From the NCBI RefSeq assembly GCF_041477585.1, contig NZ_JBGNYA010000001.1, forward strand, positions 2,418,001 through 2,482,000: 64,000 bases of DNA, read 5' to 3'. Below, in pieces: positions 35,443 through 43,485 of the stretch (position 1 is the stretch's first letter; each line of letters begins with the position of its first letter). The notes under the pieces are model-generated. The model was given only the letters and a program-made list of their open reading frames with translations, had not been told where the DNA came from and ran no database searches. This DNA is from Halobellus sp. MBLA0158 (GTDB taxonomy: Archaea > Halobacteriota > Halobacteria > Halobacteriales > Haloferacaceae). The position numbers and the translations under genes were made by a program.

Positions 35443-36067
35443 GTGAGTTTCTCTACGCATTATTTCGTTTTCGGAGACAGCGTTCCAGTGCGAAACTACA
35501 CCATACGAAGGTGGAGTTCCGGGAGTTTTACTGCCCGAACTGTGCCACGCGCGACGACTGAAATCGCAAAGGAGGATCAGACCTGATCGCAGACTTCCGA
35601 CTGTAGGTGGCCTGCTTCGTGATCTCTGTCATCACTCGGAATCAGACAGAACCGGTTTTATTATCAGTAATACATTATTTATTGTGTTCATAAATTATAA
35701 TTATTTATATATTTGGTAATTATTCCCCATTACTATTCCTAATTCGAGAAAATAGTGGCGGATTGGGTCCTAAAGGCCGATAGCCTCAACGTTCAAAATC
35801 CGGCCATTAACACACGTTTCGATCCTCAATGACAGATTAATCTACGATCATCCTGACCCGTGCTGTTCAGAATTTGGGAGATGAGCAGTGTTTATCTCCA
35901 GACCGATTCGATCAGTTTTGCTGCTAAATAATTTCTAATTGATATAATTAGAATATTGGTGTTTACCGTTAAATTCGCTTCGAAGAACTTACCGCCAACG
36001 TAGGTGCAGTCTCATGGACACCACCAGGTCGGTATGCTGATATGCCGGGGCCATTCACACGAGGACG
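35443..36067. other. AT-rich intergenic region with a gene remnant
   Basis: Mostly low-GC sequence with no full gene. It holds the short conserved coding fragment at 35490-35561 and long A/T runs (35650-35740 and 35930-35975). It marks the left side of the accessory patch that contains the IS element. Confidence 0.45.
35490..35561 (+). pseudogene. Remnant resembling the Cys-pair end of an acetone/acetophenone carboxylase gamma-type subunit
   Basis: A 23-codon in-frame piece reads AKLHHTKVEFREFYCPNCA and then TRDD before a stop. FREFYCPNCA is very close, as I recall it, to the FREFYCPGC segment of acetone carboxylase gamma and related hydantoinase/carboxylase subunits. No upstream coding sequence or start is visible, so it would be the leftover of a deleted gene. 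The match is short and from memory. Confidence 0.35.
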
Positions 36068-36643
36068 ATGTGGCCTTGGGGACACGCAGCGGTTGGGTAT
36101 TTGCTGTATGCCTCGTTCACGTATCTCTCTGATCGGGAAGCTCCGAGCGACGTCGCGACGGTCGTGTTAGCAATCGGGACTCAGTTACCGGACCTGATCG
36201 ACAAGCCGTTGGCGTATTCTGTACAGGTACTCCCTGAGGGGCGCTCGCTCGCGCATTCGGTGCTGTTTGCGGTACCGCTTTGTCTTCTCGTCTGGCGGGT
36301 CGCACGATCGGCCGAACAGTGGCAGGCATTCGGCATTGGGTACGGATCGCATCTGATAGCCGATAGTTACAATTTCATCCTGGCGGGGCGATTTGAGATG
36401 GTGACGTTTCTGCTATGGCCGGTATTGCCATCTCCCGATTATCCGACCCAAAGCTTCGCTGGCCACTGGGTACGACTGTTCGAGTCGATAACATCGGTAT
36501 CGATCAACGGTGCGATACGCGGAGAGTTGCCGGGAGTCGTCTATCAGGGCCTACTCGCTGTCAGTATCGGAATTCTGTGGTGGTCTCACGGGAGACCCGG
36601 GACGCAGTGGGCGTATCGGTGGCTCCAGAATCAAGTCTCGTAA
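36068..36643 (+). CDS. Membrane-bound metal-dependent hydrolase family protein (YdjM/DUF457-like)
   Basis: 191 aa with four to five hydrophobic helices. Motifs are WPWGHAAVGYLLY at the N-terminus, AIGTQLPDLIDKP near residues 35-47, LAHSVLFAVPL near 61 and GYGSHLIADSYNF near 90-102, the HxxxG / PDxxD / HS / H..AD metal-site pattern of the YdjM family. Function in archaea unknown. Starts MWPWGH; the region upstream is AT-rich with no clear promoter spacing. A second family member is at 55176. Confidence 0.8.
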   Translation: MWPWGHAAVGYLLYASFTYLSDREAPSDVATVVLAIGTQLPDLIDKPLAYSVQVLPEGRSLAHSVLFAVPLCLLVWRVARSAEQWQAFGIGYGSHLIADSYNFILAGRFEMVTFLLWPVLPSPDYPTQSFAGHWVRLFESITSVSINGAIRGELPGVVYQGLLAVSIGILWWSHGRPGTQWAYRWLQNQVS

Positions 36644-36743
36644 GCCCCATACTCAGTAAATTTGGAGAATAGCGAAGAACCACAGAGAGACGAACATCAG
36701 ACTCGCTCGATTCCAGTACCGGCCGCATACAGATCGATGTCGT

Positions 36744-36941
36744 CTAATTTCGGACGAGCCAGAACAGCAGCCCGAGTGATTCGCGGAGCGTAACTCCAGC
36801 AGCGAACACGTACACTGTCTCCAACGGCAGCGGAAGAAAGTCGATAGTCGCGATAGCCAGCGACATCACCAAGGCCATTCCGACCCACCCGATAGCAAAC
36901 CGTCGATCCGCACTCGTGGACTGTGCGCCCAGCGTGGCCAT
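36744..36941 (-). CDS. Small membrane protein (65 aa), unknown
   Basis: Short protein (MATLGAQSTSADRR...) with two hydrophobic segments, residues about 16-35 (IGWVGMALVMSLAIATIDFL) and 40-62. Supported as a gene by a TATA-like CAAATTATTTG element about 27 nt upstream of the ATG (around 36965-36975). No family recognised. Confidence 0.5.
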   Translation of the reverse strand: MATLGAQSTSADRRFAIGWVGMALVMSLAIATIDFLPLPLETVYVFAAGVTLRESLGLLFWLVRN

Positions 36942-37027
36942 ACCTATGCTACAGGAGACACCATCAAATAATTTGATCCGATGATTCGAGTCGGCATCTG
37001 TGAGTTGTGGATGGGACTAGACGTCGA

Positions 37028-37180
37028 TTACGAGAACCACTCTGTGTACTCATCACACTGGCGGCATTCGGCCTGTGTAAGCCACTCTTCGCCCTGGTCG
37101 TGTTGCCAAGGCGGGACACGCGCGATTCGTATCGACAGAGATCCGCACTCAGGGCACCCAGCGGGGGGATTTCCGGCCAT
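37028..37180 (-). CDS. CPxCG micro-protein (50 aa zinc finger)
   Basis: Fifty-codon ORF reading MAGNPPAGCPECGSLSIRI ... ECRQCDEYTEWFS and a TAA stop. Two Cys pairs (CPECG at residues 9-13 and CRQC near 39-42) about 27 apart form the one-zinc knuckle of haloarchaeal micro zinc-finger proteins. A CTATTCG element lies about 27 nt before the ATG. The IS at 37220 sits only 40 bp upstream, so the insertion may have cut the upstream part of its promoter. Function unknown; some relatives affect motility or biofilm. Confidence 0.7.
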   Translation of the reverse strand: MAGNPPAGCPECGSLSIRIARVPPWQHDQGEEWLTQAECRQCDEYTEWFS

Positions 37181-37211
37181 ACTGGATTGTTCGGGTCAAC
37201 TCGAATAGTTG

Positions 37212-37219
37212 TCTCTCAG
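37212..37219. repeat. Left target-site duplication of the IS element
   Basis: TCTCAGAC directly precedes the left IS end and is repeated exactly at 38160-38167; 8-bp duplications are typical of ISH1-like IS5-family elements. Confidence 0.8.
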
Positions 37220-38159
37220 ACGGCTCTATTGAATCCGCATACAGCGACGGGATTCACTGTTTGATGGCTCGTTCGACGTTGTAGACTGCCGCGGCGAGAG
37301 TGATCTCTCGGAACTGACGGTACCAAGCACGCGCTCGGACGGCGGAGCCGTACGAGCGCTTGATCACCGAATTCACGGTCTCACAGACCGAACGCTGATT
37401 GTAGAGTTCATCTTTGATCCGCGCGTTGTGCGCGTGGTCGTAGGGTGCAAAGACGCGGTGTTTAATCAACGGTCTCACGCCTTCTGAGCGAAGTTCTTTT
37501 CGAAAGCTCATATCGTCGTAACCCTTGTCGGCGGCGAGGCTCCGCAGGTCGCCCTGCGGAACGCAGGCGACCTGCGGGCCGACGTTCGTCCCGTTCGGCC
37601 ACTTCGTGCTACAGTGAACGTCGATAACCGCGCCCTGCTCGGTATCGACGAGGAACGTCGCTTGGACGGTCTGTACCTCACGATCACAGCGGCTGAGATA
37701 GTGACTCGACGCCTGACGGCGGTCGAAGTAGGTAGCGTCGATGGCAGCGTGTCCCGACTGATCGAGCTGCTCCGACGAGAGTCGGAGCAGCTCACGCCAG
37801 ATACGCATCGGAGCTCGGTCAAACGACTTACAGAGCGCCGACGGGCCGGGGAACTCGCCGCGCTCTAAGACGAGCGCGGCTCGTACCCGCTCCATCTCTT
37901 CAGCCCAGTCAAGGACTTCTTCGAGTGTCGCTTCCATATGGAGCCGGAGAAAATGCAAGACAGCGTGCTTCCAGCCGGCAACTCCGTTGCCGGCAGGATC
38001 GCTGATCTGCATCAGCGCAGCATCAGTAAGTTTTCGTGCTATCGAGACGGCTTGTTTGACGAAGCGGAAGAGGGTCTTCTGCACAAAGGCACTTCTTCCG
38101 CTTCATCTCAATCGTTCTGACGACTTACCCCGACGCAGTCCGTGGATTCAATAGAGCCC
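37220..38159 (-). mobile_element. IS5-family insertion sequence (about 940 bp), complete
   Basis: Bounded by a 15-bp terminal inverted repeat: GGCTCTATTGAATCC at 37220-37234 and its complement at 38144-38158 (one extra C at the right end). An exact 8-bp target duplication TCTCAGAC flanks it. Encodes one intact transposase. Intact ends, intact duplication and an open transposase frame point to a recent insertion. Confidence 0.88.
37254..38084 (-). CDS. IS5-family DDE transposase
   Basis: 276 aa, GTG start at 38084; the upstream frame is closed by a TGA. Catalytic triad Asp116 (AAIDATYFD), Asp186 (LAADKGYDD) and Glu235 (QRSVCETVNSVIKR), the DDE order and spacing of IS5. C-terminal region GSAVRARAWYRQFREI is typical of halophilic IS5 transposases. 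No frameshift or stop, so it should be active. Confidence 0.92.
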   Translation of the reverse strand: MQKTLFRFVKQAVSIARKLTDAALMQISDPAGNGVAGWKHAVLHFLRLHMEATLEEVLDWAEEMERVRAALVLERGEFPGPSALCKSFDRAPMRIWRELLRLSSEQLDQSGHAAIDATYFDRRQASSHYLSRCDREVQTVQATFLVDTEQGAVIDVHCSTKWPNGTNVGPQVACVPQGDLRSLAADKGYDDMSFRKELRSEGVRPLIKHRVFAPYDHAHNARIKDELYNQRSVCETVNSVIKRSYGSAVRARAWYRQFREITLAAAVYNVERAIKQ

Positions 38160-38167
38160 TCTCAGAC
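38160..38167. repeat. Right target-site duplication of the IS element
   Basis: Exact copy of the left 8-bp TCTCAGAC. Confidence 0.8.
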
Positions 38168-38303
38168 ATTAGCATAAATATAGTCACGGCACACGCCCGT
38201 ATGTATGAAATTTTATATTTATAATGTTATAAAAGAAGTGACTGACGAGAGAAAGACTGTGACGATCGTTCACTTTACTGATCCTCTGAATCGGCCTCGG
38301 TAG

Positions 38304-38588
38304 TCAATCGTGATACGCTGGGTCCGATGTGGTGTTCATATTCTCCTCCGAACCGGGGCGAACAAGTAGATAGTCCTGCTTAGCTTCGATCCGGTCGGCC
38401 GGGACGAGGAGCTGTCCGTCGTCGATTTCGTGGAATCCGCCGGCCCCACCGTTGTGTCCTCCTAACCGGAGGTATTCGAGGTGCCCTGTTTTTGGGTCTA
38501 TCGTGATAGTCTTGACTCTGCCGAGTTCCGTACCTTCGGTCGTCATTACCTCACAGTCGCGGAGGGTGGATACGAGGACCGATCCCAT
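38304..38588 (-). CDS. PRC-barrel domain protein
   Basis: 94 aa. Residues about 10-75 have the PRC-barrel pattern (CEVMTTEGTELGRVKTITIDPKTGHLEYL ... LLVPADRIE). The domain occurs in RimM and photosystem H subunits; in haloarchaea, free-standing PRC proteins such as CdpB are tied to cell division and RNA-related roles. This one is a divergent paralogue with an unknown partner. GTTAAGCGG (about 38611-38618) is a possible TATA. Confidence 0.82.
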   Translation of the reverse strand: MGSVLVSTLRDCEVMTTEGTELGRVKTITIDPKTGHLEYLRLGGHNGGAGGFHEIDDGQLLVPADRIEAKQDYLLVRPGSEENMNTTSDPAYHD

Positions 38589-38754
38589 AGTCGAAGATGG
38601 ATTCGTCTCCGCTTAACATTCAAGATAGATGAAATCATCACTGTACCAATGATCATCCTACGTATCAATACTAGTCTCGTGAATAGCTACCACAACGCTA
38701 GAGTCAATGTCTCGGAATTCGTCGTTTAAGATGCAGAAATCACTCGGCTCCGAC

Positions 38755-39285
38755 TCACTCGATCCCGGCACGGATCTCGCGGACGACAGAGAGGATTGAT
38801 CGCCACTGTGCAGCCGACCCAGGGACTCTTTCGTCGGCGCTTGCGGTCCGGTCCATAATCGCTGTCTGTACGGACTCCGGATCGTCGATCCGCCGAAACT
38901 GCAGATCATCCCCGCCCGCGACTTCAACGGTGACGGTCCCGTACCCGAAAGCCGATCCGGTGATGGATCGACTATACCCCGTGTTCTGGACTTTCTGCAG
39001 TCCGACTCGGCGGACGGTGCGACCGGCCACGCCGCGTTTCAGCCAGAGCGCCCGCGTCGTGAGCAGGTACTCGGTACGTTTCACTCGGAGGAGAGCCCAC
39101 GCTATCAGGCCGATACCGGGGACGACGCCGACGACCGCTCGTGGGTCCGCGAACACCGTCGCTGCGGCCGCGAGAGCGCACACCACGACCCCGACACCGA
39201 CACCAGGGAGCGCAGCCGAAATACGTGGCTGTCCTGCCCAGACGATGCTCTCGTCGCCGCGGCGGAACCACCAGTCGTCGCTCAT
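38755..39285 (-). CDS. Bacterial PH-domain membrane protein (YdbS-like)
   Basis: 176 aa: two N-terminal hydrophobic helices (about residues 25-65), then a bPH2 domain (RTEYLLTTRALWLKRGVAGRTVRRVGLQKVQNTGYSRSITGSAFGYGTVTVEVAGG). Its ATG overlaps the stop of the second PH-domain gene (ATGA at 39282-39285), so the two are translated together. Roles of this pair are unknown; membrane-associated stress functions have been suggested for bacterial YdbS/YdbT. Confidence 0.85.
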   Translation of the reverse strand: MSDDWWFRRGDESIVWAGQPRISAALPGVGVGVVVCALAAAATVFADPRAVVGVVPGIGLIAWALLRVKRTEYLLTTRALWLKRGVAGRTVRRVGLQKVQNTGYSRSITGSAFGYGTVTVEVAGGDDLQFRRIDDPESVQTAIMDRTASADERVPGSAAQWRSILSVVREIRAGIE

Positions 39286-39908
39286 CGCTCCTCAGTGGCT
39301 GATCCGTCACCGGAGTTCTGTACCCCGGCAACTGAGGTGTCACCCTCGTCGTCGCTCAGTTCCCGACGGATCGCCCGGAGTTCGTGGAGAATCTCGTCCA
39401 GTACGTCGTCGGCGTGGGCTCCCGCATCCGTGTCGCCTTGCTCTCGGTCGTCGACCTCCCTTGCGATCAGTTCCTGCACCGACGCCGGATCCGGGATGCT
39501 GCGAAACTTGAGTTCGACGCCCGACCCACCGGCTGTGCTGACATCGACCGAGCCGTAGCCGAACGACGAACCGAGGGCCGACTGCGAGTAGGAGATGTTC
39601 TGCACCTTGTCGAAGCCGATCTGTTGTACGTCCCGCGAGAGGATCCCGCGCTTGCTGTAGAGCCCGCGGTTCGTGACGACGTAGTTCGTGTTCGTGTACT
39701 GGAGGTACGAACCGACGAGGATCGGAATCCCAACGAGGACCAGCGAGAGCGGGATCCCGATGATGAACGCAGGAACGATACTGTACTTGTGGGGCGTACT
39801 CGCCCATTGAATCGATTCGCCATCCTCGAGTGTGAGCCAGTCGAGGTCGAGGTCACCTGTATCAGCCGAATCGGGCTTCGGCGTGTCCTGGAGGGCGGCA
39901 TCGGACAT
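39282..39908 (-). CDS. Bacterial PH-domain membrane protein, paralogue
   Basis: 208 aa. Hydrophobic pair at about residues 45-75 followed by a bPH2 domain (TNYVVTNRGLYSKRGILSRDVQQIGFDKVQNISYSQSALGSSFGYGSVDVSTAGG), very like the downstream gene, and an acidic C-terminal tail with a short coiled coil (DDVLDEILHELRAIRRELSDDEGD). First gene of the two-gene unit, divergent from the membrane protein at 40112. Confidence 0.85.
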   Translation of the reverse strand: MSDAALQDTPKPDSADTGDLDLDWLTLEDGESIQWASTPHKYSIVPAFIIGIPLSLVLVGIPILVGSYLQYTNTNYVVTNRGLYSKRGILSRDVQQIGFDKVQNISYSQSALGSSFGYGSVDVSTAGGSGVELKFRSIPDPASVQELIAREVDDREQGDTDAGAHADDVLDEILHELRAIRRELSDDEGDTSVAGVQNSGDGSATEER

Positions 39909-40111
39909 ATGTCCAGGAACATAGCCGAGTCACAAAACCATAGCGGCTTGCGAAGTAGCGATCGAAGCGGGATCTCCGCTGAGCGGCCGAGCAACGGTCG
40001 CTACTACGATCCGATTTCGTTCCCAACGAGCGATGAGAACCGGACGGTATGTGGCCTCTCTGAAGAGGTCGTCCCCGATGTATAAGGTAACTCCAAGCGG
40101 TGCAGACGAAT

Positions 40112-40933
40112 ATGGTTGCGGCGGTAAGGACGATCTTCGGGGTGATTCTATTTGTTTGCTCCTTGTGGTTCGGCTACCGAGCGATCACTGCCGGGATGCT
40201 TTACCAATCGATGGCGGCATCCGAAGACGGGATTCCATCAACGCTCGTCGATGGCGAGACAGTCGCCATAGAAGGAACAGTAAACGTCAGGGACTCACCG
40301 CCGCTAAGTGATCTTTTTGAGATTGACGCGGAGGGCCCGATCGGTGCATACGTGTGGCGACTCAAGGAATCCGAGTCGTATAATTACAATCTCGATGCCG
40401 ACGAGTCCGGAGCGGATACGAATATGATCACGTATGCGTCCGGGATTGAGTCTGGAACGTTTGCCGTCGACGACGGTCGTCGCGAGATTCGGATCGACAC
40501 GGACTGGCTAGCCGAGACCCACGACAGCGACGACATCACGACCGCGTCTCCGGACTGGACGGTAACGACTCGGCTGTCGAAGCGGAGCTGGAGGTCCCAG
40601 TACATCCACCTGGAGGACCACTGGATCGTCAACCCCGTTGCCGAAGTGGACGGCTTCGATGCAGACGCCGCCGACGAGAGCCTAGACGACGAGTACGTTG
40701 AGGCGAAAGCGATCCTCGACGGCGAGACGCTGGCCGTCTGCGGGGAAGTCACGGTCGAGCAGGGCACTCCCGTGCTCCAAGGCAGCGACGAGACGCCGCT
40801 GGTACTTTCCGATCAGGGGTTTGATGCATTCGGCGGGAGGCTTCGTCGGCAGAGCCTGAAGTACGGACTGGCCGCGGGTGGATGTGCGGTCATCGCCAGC
40901 CTCGCGTTGGTAAGCGGACTGGGAATTGGATGA
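40112..40933 (+). CDS. Two-pass membrane protein, GIDE-like haloarchaeal family
   Basis: 273 aa. Hydrophobic helix at residues about 5-30, a long extracellular or cytoplasmic acidic domain (about 40-240: SLxTLVDGETVAIEGTV..., VKAILDGETLAVCGEVTVEQGTPVLQ) and a C-terminal helix (LAAGGCAVIASLALVSGLG). The single-domain layout resembles the BAM/GIDE domain of mitochondrial MUL1-like proteins. ATG 40112 has a TATAAGG box 25-30 nt upstream. Divergent from the PH-domain pair; may act with it on membrane homeostasis (inference). Confidence 0.65.
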   Translation: MVAAVRTIFGVILFVCSLWFGYRAITAGMLYQSMAASEDGIPSTLVDGETVAIEGTVNVRDSPPLSDLFEIDAEGPIGAYVWRLKESESYNYNLDADESGADTNMITYASGIESGTFAVDDGRREIRIDTDWLAETHDSDDITTASPDWTVTTRLSKRSWRSQYIHLEDHWIVNPVAEVDGFDADAADESLDDEYVEAKAILDGETLAVCGEVTVEQGTPVLQGSDETPLVLSDQGFDAFGGRLRRQSLKYGLAAGGCAVIASLALVSGLGIG

Positions 40934-41026
40934 AACGCGCCGATGTCAGTTGCTCAGCAATGCGATCTGGAGGCGCGGCACACGGAGACGAGGGACTTTC
41001 TGTGTCACCCTGAAAACCGACATCTG

Positions 41027-41800
41027 CTATATCGGAAGTACGTGGAGCAGTATCTCGTGGACTGAGACGGTCCAAACCATCGCGTGTGTGACCGCCGTGA
41101 CCGCGAGGTTCTCCGTGCGTTCGTACGCGTAGCCCCACGCTAACCCCGGAAGTATCGTATCGATCCCCCAGTAGAGGCTGCCGCCGAAACTCACGCCCTG
41201 GGTCATCAGTCCGACGAGGAAATGCAGCACACCGAACAACAGGCCGGCAAAAACCACGACGCCCAGCGTGTCGAAGGCGGCGCGAAGCCGACCTTGAATG
41301 AGTCCCCGGTAGACGAGCTCTTCCGCCGGTGCAGCGAACAGATACATCCCAACGAACGCGACCGGCCAGAGCAGGGGCCGGGTCTCCAAGGCGAGTTCTT
41401 CCATCCCGGTTCCCGGCTGTGGATGGGGAAGTCCGACCGCAGCTAACACCGGTGGGAGCACGACTCCCTGGGCCGCAAAGAGGAGCGGCAGCCCGATGAT
41501 CCAGCCGACGTCTTCGAGTGTCGGCCGGCGGACCTTCACGTACCGCTCCCAGTCCCCCTGCCACGCCAGGTACGCAGCGGCGAAGCCGGCGAAGCCGACT
41601 TGGATGTAGTTCCCCTGGAGCACCCGAACGACAGGTGACGCAGCGAGATCGAGTATCGACACGAGACCGTTCGTCGAGATGACGCCGATGAGTCCGGCGA
41701 GCAGCGCGCCGACGGTGATTCCGAGTCCAGCGACGACCGCACGAGCCTGGCGTCCGCGTCTCGTCTCCAACGCGACCGAAAGGTCGGACGAAAGGCTCAC
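41027..41800 (-). CDS. CPBP-family intramembrane metalloprotease
   Basis: 257 aa polytopic membrane protein. The Abi/CPBP active-site motifs are intact: E160-E161-xxx-R165 in APAEELVYRG, His193 in FGVLHFL, and a distal His in VTHAMVW. GTG start at 41800, directly after an in-frame TGA; a 38-codon ORF ends there in a GTGA overlap. Family members cleave prenylated or lipid-linked proteins or serve as immunity factors. It lies among other membrane proteins (42.1-46.7 kb) of unknown function. Confidence 0.88.
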   Translation of the reverse strand: MSLSSDLSVALETRRGRQARAVVAGLGITVGALLAGLIGVISTNGLVSILDLAASPVVRVLQGNYIQVGFAGFAAAYLAWQGDWERYVKVRRPTLEDVGWIIGLPLLFAAQGVVLPPVLAAVGLPHPQPGTGMEELALETRPLLWPVAFVGMYLFAAPAEELVYRGLIQGRLRAAFDTLGVVVFAGLLFGVLHFLVGLMTQGVSFGGSLYWGIDTILPGLAWGYAYERTENLAVTAVTHAMVWTVSVHEILLHVLPI

Positions 41801-42093
41801 GGCGAATCACGCCTCGATACGACGGCCGAGCCGTTCGAGAGGCGCTGCCTACGGAGGGACGGCGACCAGTCCCGGTGGTCAAGGCCTGACGTCGGGGAGT
41901 GGAGGGCTGACATAGTTGCTCCGTAGCGATCAGGAATGCAGGGTGATTTCGCGCGATATCTCGTATCCACCGCGGGACGGGTGGTCGGGTACGGCTTGTT
42001 GGGAGGGCACATCCACGACTCGAATAGGAGCGAGAAAAGTGTACCTCAGACTGAAAAATTGGTTTTAGACAGTCTGGAGCCGCTGGCCGTGGG

Positions 42094-43206
42094 TCACGAG
42101 TCGGGAGCTGTGCGAAGCCGGTCGATACGATCCCCGAGCGCGACCTTGACCGAGAGCGGATTCGGAATGCGCCGTCGTGTTGGCTCCAGGGTATGCGCGT
42201 CGGCGTACTCGGAGAGCGCATCGGCAACGGTCACCCGTCCGACCTGCTCGGCAGCGTACTCGTCTGCGGCACGAATTTGCCGTCGGGCGAGCCAAAAGCC
42301 GACGACGATCGATCCGAGTGCGAGCCCGAGTAACGGCCACCGGGGGCCGATGCCGCTGACGGACGCGGTCAGAGAGATGCCGGCCACGAGAACCGTCCCG
42401 ACCCTGATCTCGAAGACGTGGGTTCGAAGTTTCCCGGCTTCAATCGCTAGCAGCGCTGCGGCGGTCTCGTCGTCGAAAGCGTCGAGAAACGTGCTCGTCA
42501 CGAAGAGCCGCCGGTAGGTCGGCGGCCCGCGGACGAGCGTTTCCGCTCTCTCCTCGTTCTCGGTGTCGAGAAGCCGTACGTCTCGAACGGTGAGTCCGGC
42601 GCGGTCGCAGAGTCGCGCCACTCGATCTGCAGTGTCCCCCGTTGGCTTCGACGTCGAGCGAAGGACAGCAATCACCCACGGTGCCGCGTACAGCATCCCG
42701 ACCAGGAGCGCTGCGATCCCGACGGCAAGGACGAGCGGTGAGGACTCGATCGTGAGGACTTGGAGTGGAGCCAGCACGACGGTGAGAAGCGCGCTGACGC
42801 CGATCACGTACCGCGTCATCTTCCAGATCGACGTACTGGTGGCGAGGTCGACGTCGCGCACGTCCCGGATGCCCCGTACCGTGGGGAGATACGAGACGAT
42901 CCAGACACACCCGGCCGCGAGGAACGTGACGAAATCAGCGAGAACTCCTGTCACAATGCCCGGAGCGGCGGGCAGCGGTGTGAGGACGGCGGCGCCGAAC
43001 CCGGTGAGGGCGAACACGGCGTAGGCGAGCAGCGTGTACGGGAAGAGGACGGCTGCGTACAGCAGTCGGTACTTTCCGACGGGGTTCCCGAGGCGGCGAA
43101 CGACAGCACTCCCGGTCGCTCCGAGGAGACCGCCGACGATCGCGAGTCCCACGAGCGCGGCAATCGCAACACTGACTGAGGGCGGCGTCGTTTGGAGGGC
43201 AGCCAT
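42094..43206 (-). CDS. M48-like membrane protein with degenerate zinc site
   Basis: 370 aa, several N-terminal helices, then an M48-like soluble part. Where the family has HExxH, the sequence is I255-E256-A-G-K259 (ALLAIEAGKLRTH); only the central Glu is kept. The downstream third-ligand region ADEYAAEQVG (314-323) is preserved. Thus it is probably a non-catalytic pseudoprotease. ATG 43206 lies about 27 nt from TTTTAGTG; ATG 43227 would be too close. Divergent from the DUF6159-like gene. Confidence 0.75.
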   Translation of the reverse strand: MAALQTTPPSVSVAIAALVGLAIVGGLLGATGSAVVRRLGNPVGKYRLLYAAVLFPYTLLAYAVFALTGFGAAVLTPLPAAPGIVTGVLADFVTFLAAGCVWIVSYLPTVRGIRDVRDVDLATSTSIWKMTRYVIGVSALLTVVLAPLQVLTIESSPLVLAVGIAALLVGMLYAAPWVIAVLRSTSKPTGDTADRVARLCDRAGLTVRDVRLLDTENEERAETLVRGPPTYRRLFVTSTFLDAFDDETAAALLAIEAGKLRTHVFEIRVGTVLVAGISLTASVSGIGPRWPLLGLALGSIVVGFWLARRQIRAADEYAAEQVGRVTVADALSEYADAHTLEPTRRRIPNPLSVKVALGDRIDRLRTAPDS

Positions 43207-43310
43207 AGCTGCGTGTTGCCGAAACACGCACTAAAATCATCGCGTCGTACGGCGAAACGCCGACTGAGGATCGCGTCGGTCGGACAGATGCAGTTTTCAC
43301 TCTCCCGGAT

Positions 43311-43318
43311 TTTTAATA
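43311..43318 (+). promoter_or_regulatory. TATA-like box for the DUF6159-like unit
   Basis: TTTTAATA, 24-31 nt before the ATG of the micro-ORF at 43342 and about 165 nt before the DUF6159-like start at 43482. Confidence 0.5.
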
Positions 43319-43341
43319 CATCACTGACCGAACTACTTCCT

Positions 43342-43485
43342 ATGCCCTCCACCACTCGACGACACACCTCGCCTCCACTCACGGGAAGTGGCAGACACCG
43401 AGCGACTTGTGGTCCGGTAGCACGCTCGATGTGCGACACTCCCCGGCTTGTTCGTGACCACTCGACTGGAGGTCAGTCGGGATGA
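43342..43485 (+). CDS. Candidate leaderless micro-ORF (47 aa) coupled to the DUF6159-like gene
   Basis: ATG at 43342 is 24-31 nt after a strong TATA-like TTTTAATA (43311-43318), exactly the leaderless spacing, and the 47-codon frame (MPSTTRRHTSPPLTG...) ends in an ATGA overlap with the next gene at 43482, which has no TATA of its own. The peptide is basic and without a known domain. It could be a coupling leader or a chance frame. Confidence 0.4.
   Translation: MPSTTRRHTSPPLTGSGRHRATCGPVARSMCDTPRLVRDHSTGGQSG

Noticed and set aside
41797-41913. 38-codon ORF ending in a GTGA overlap with the CPBP gene
   Set aside because: Same layout as the micro-ORFs, but no TATA-like element at the leaderless distance, so the overlap is likely chance.
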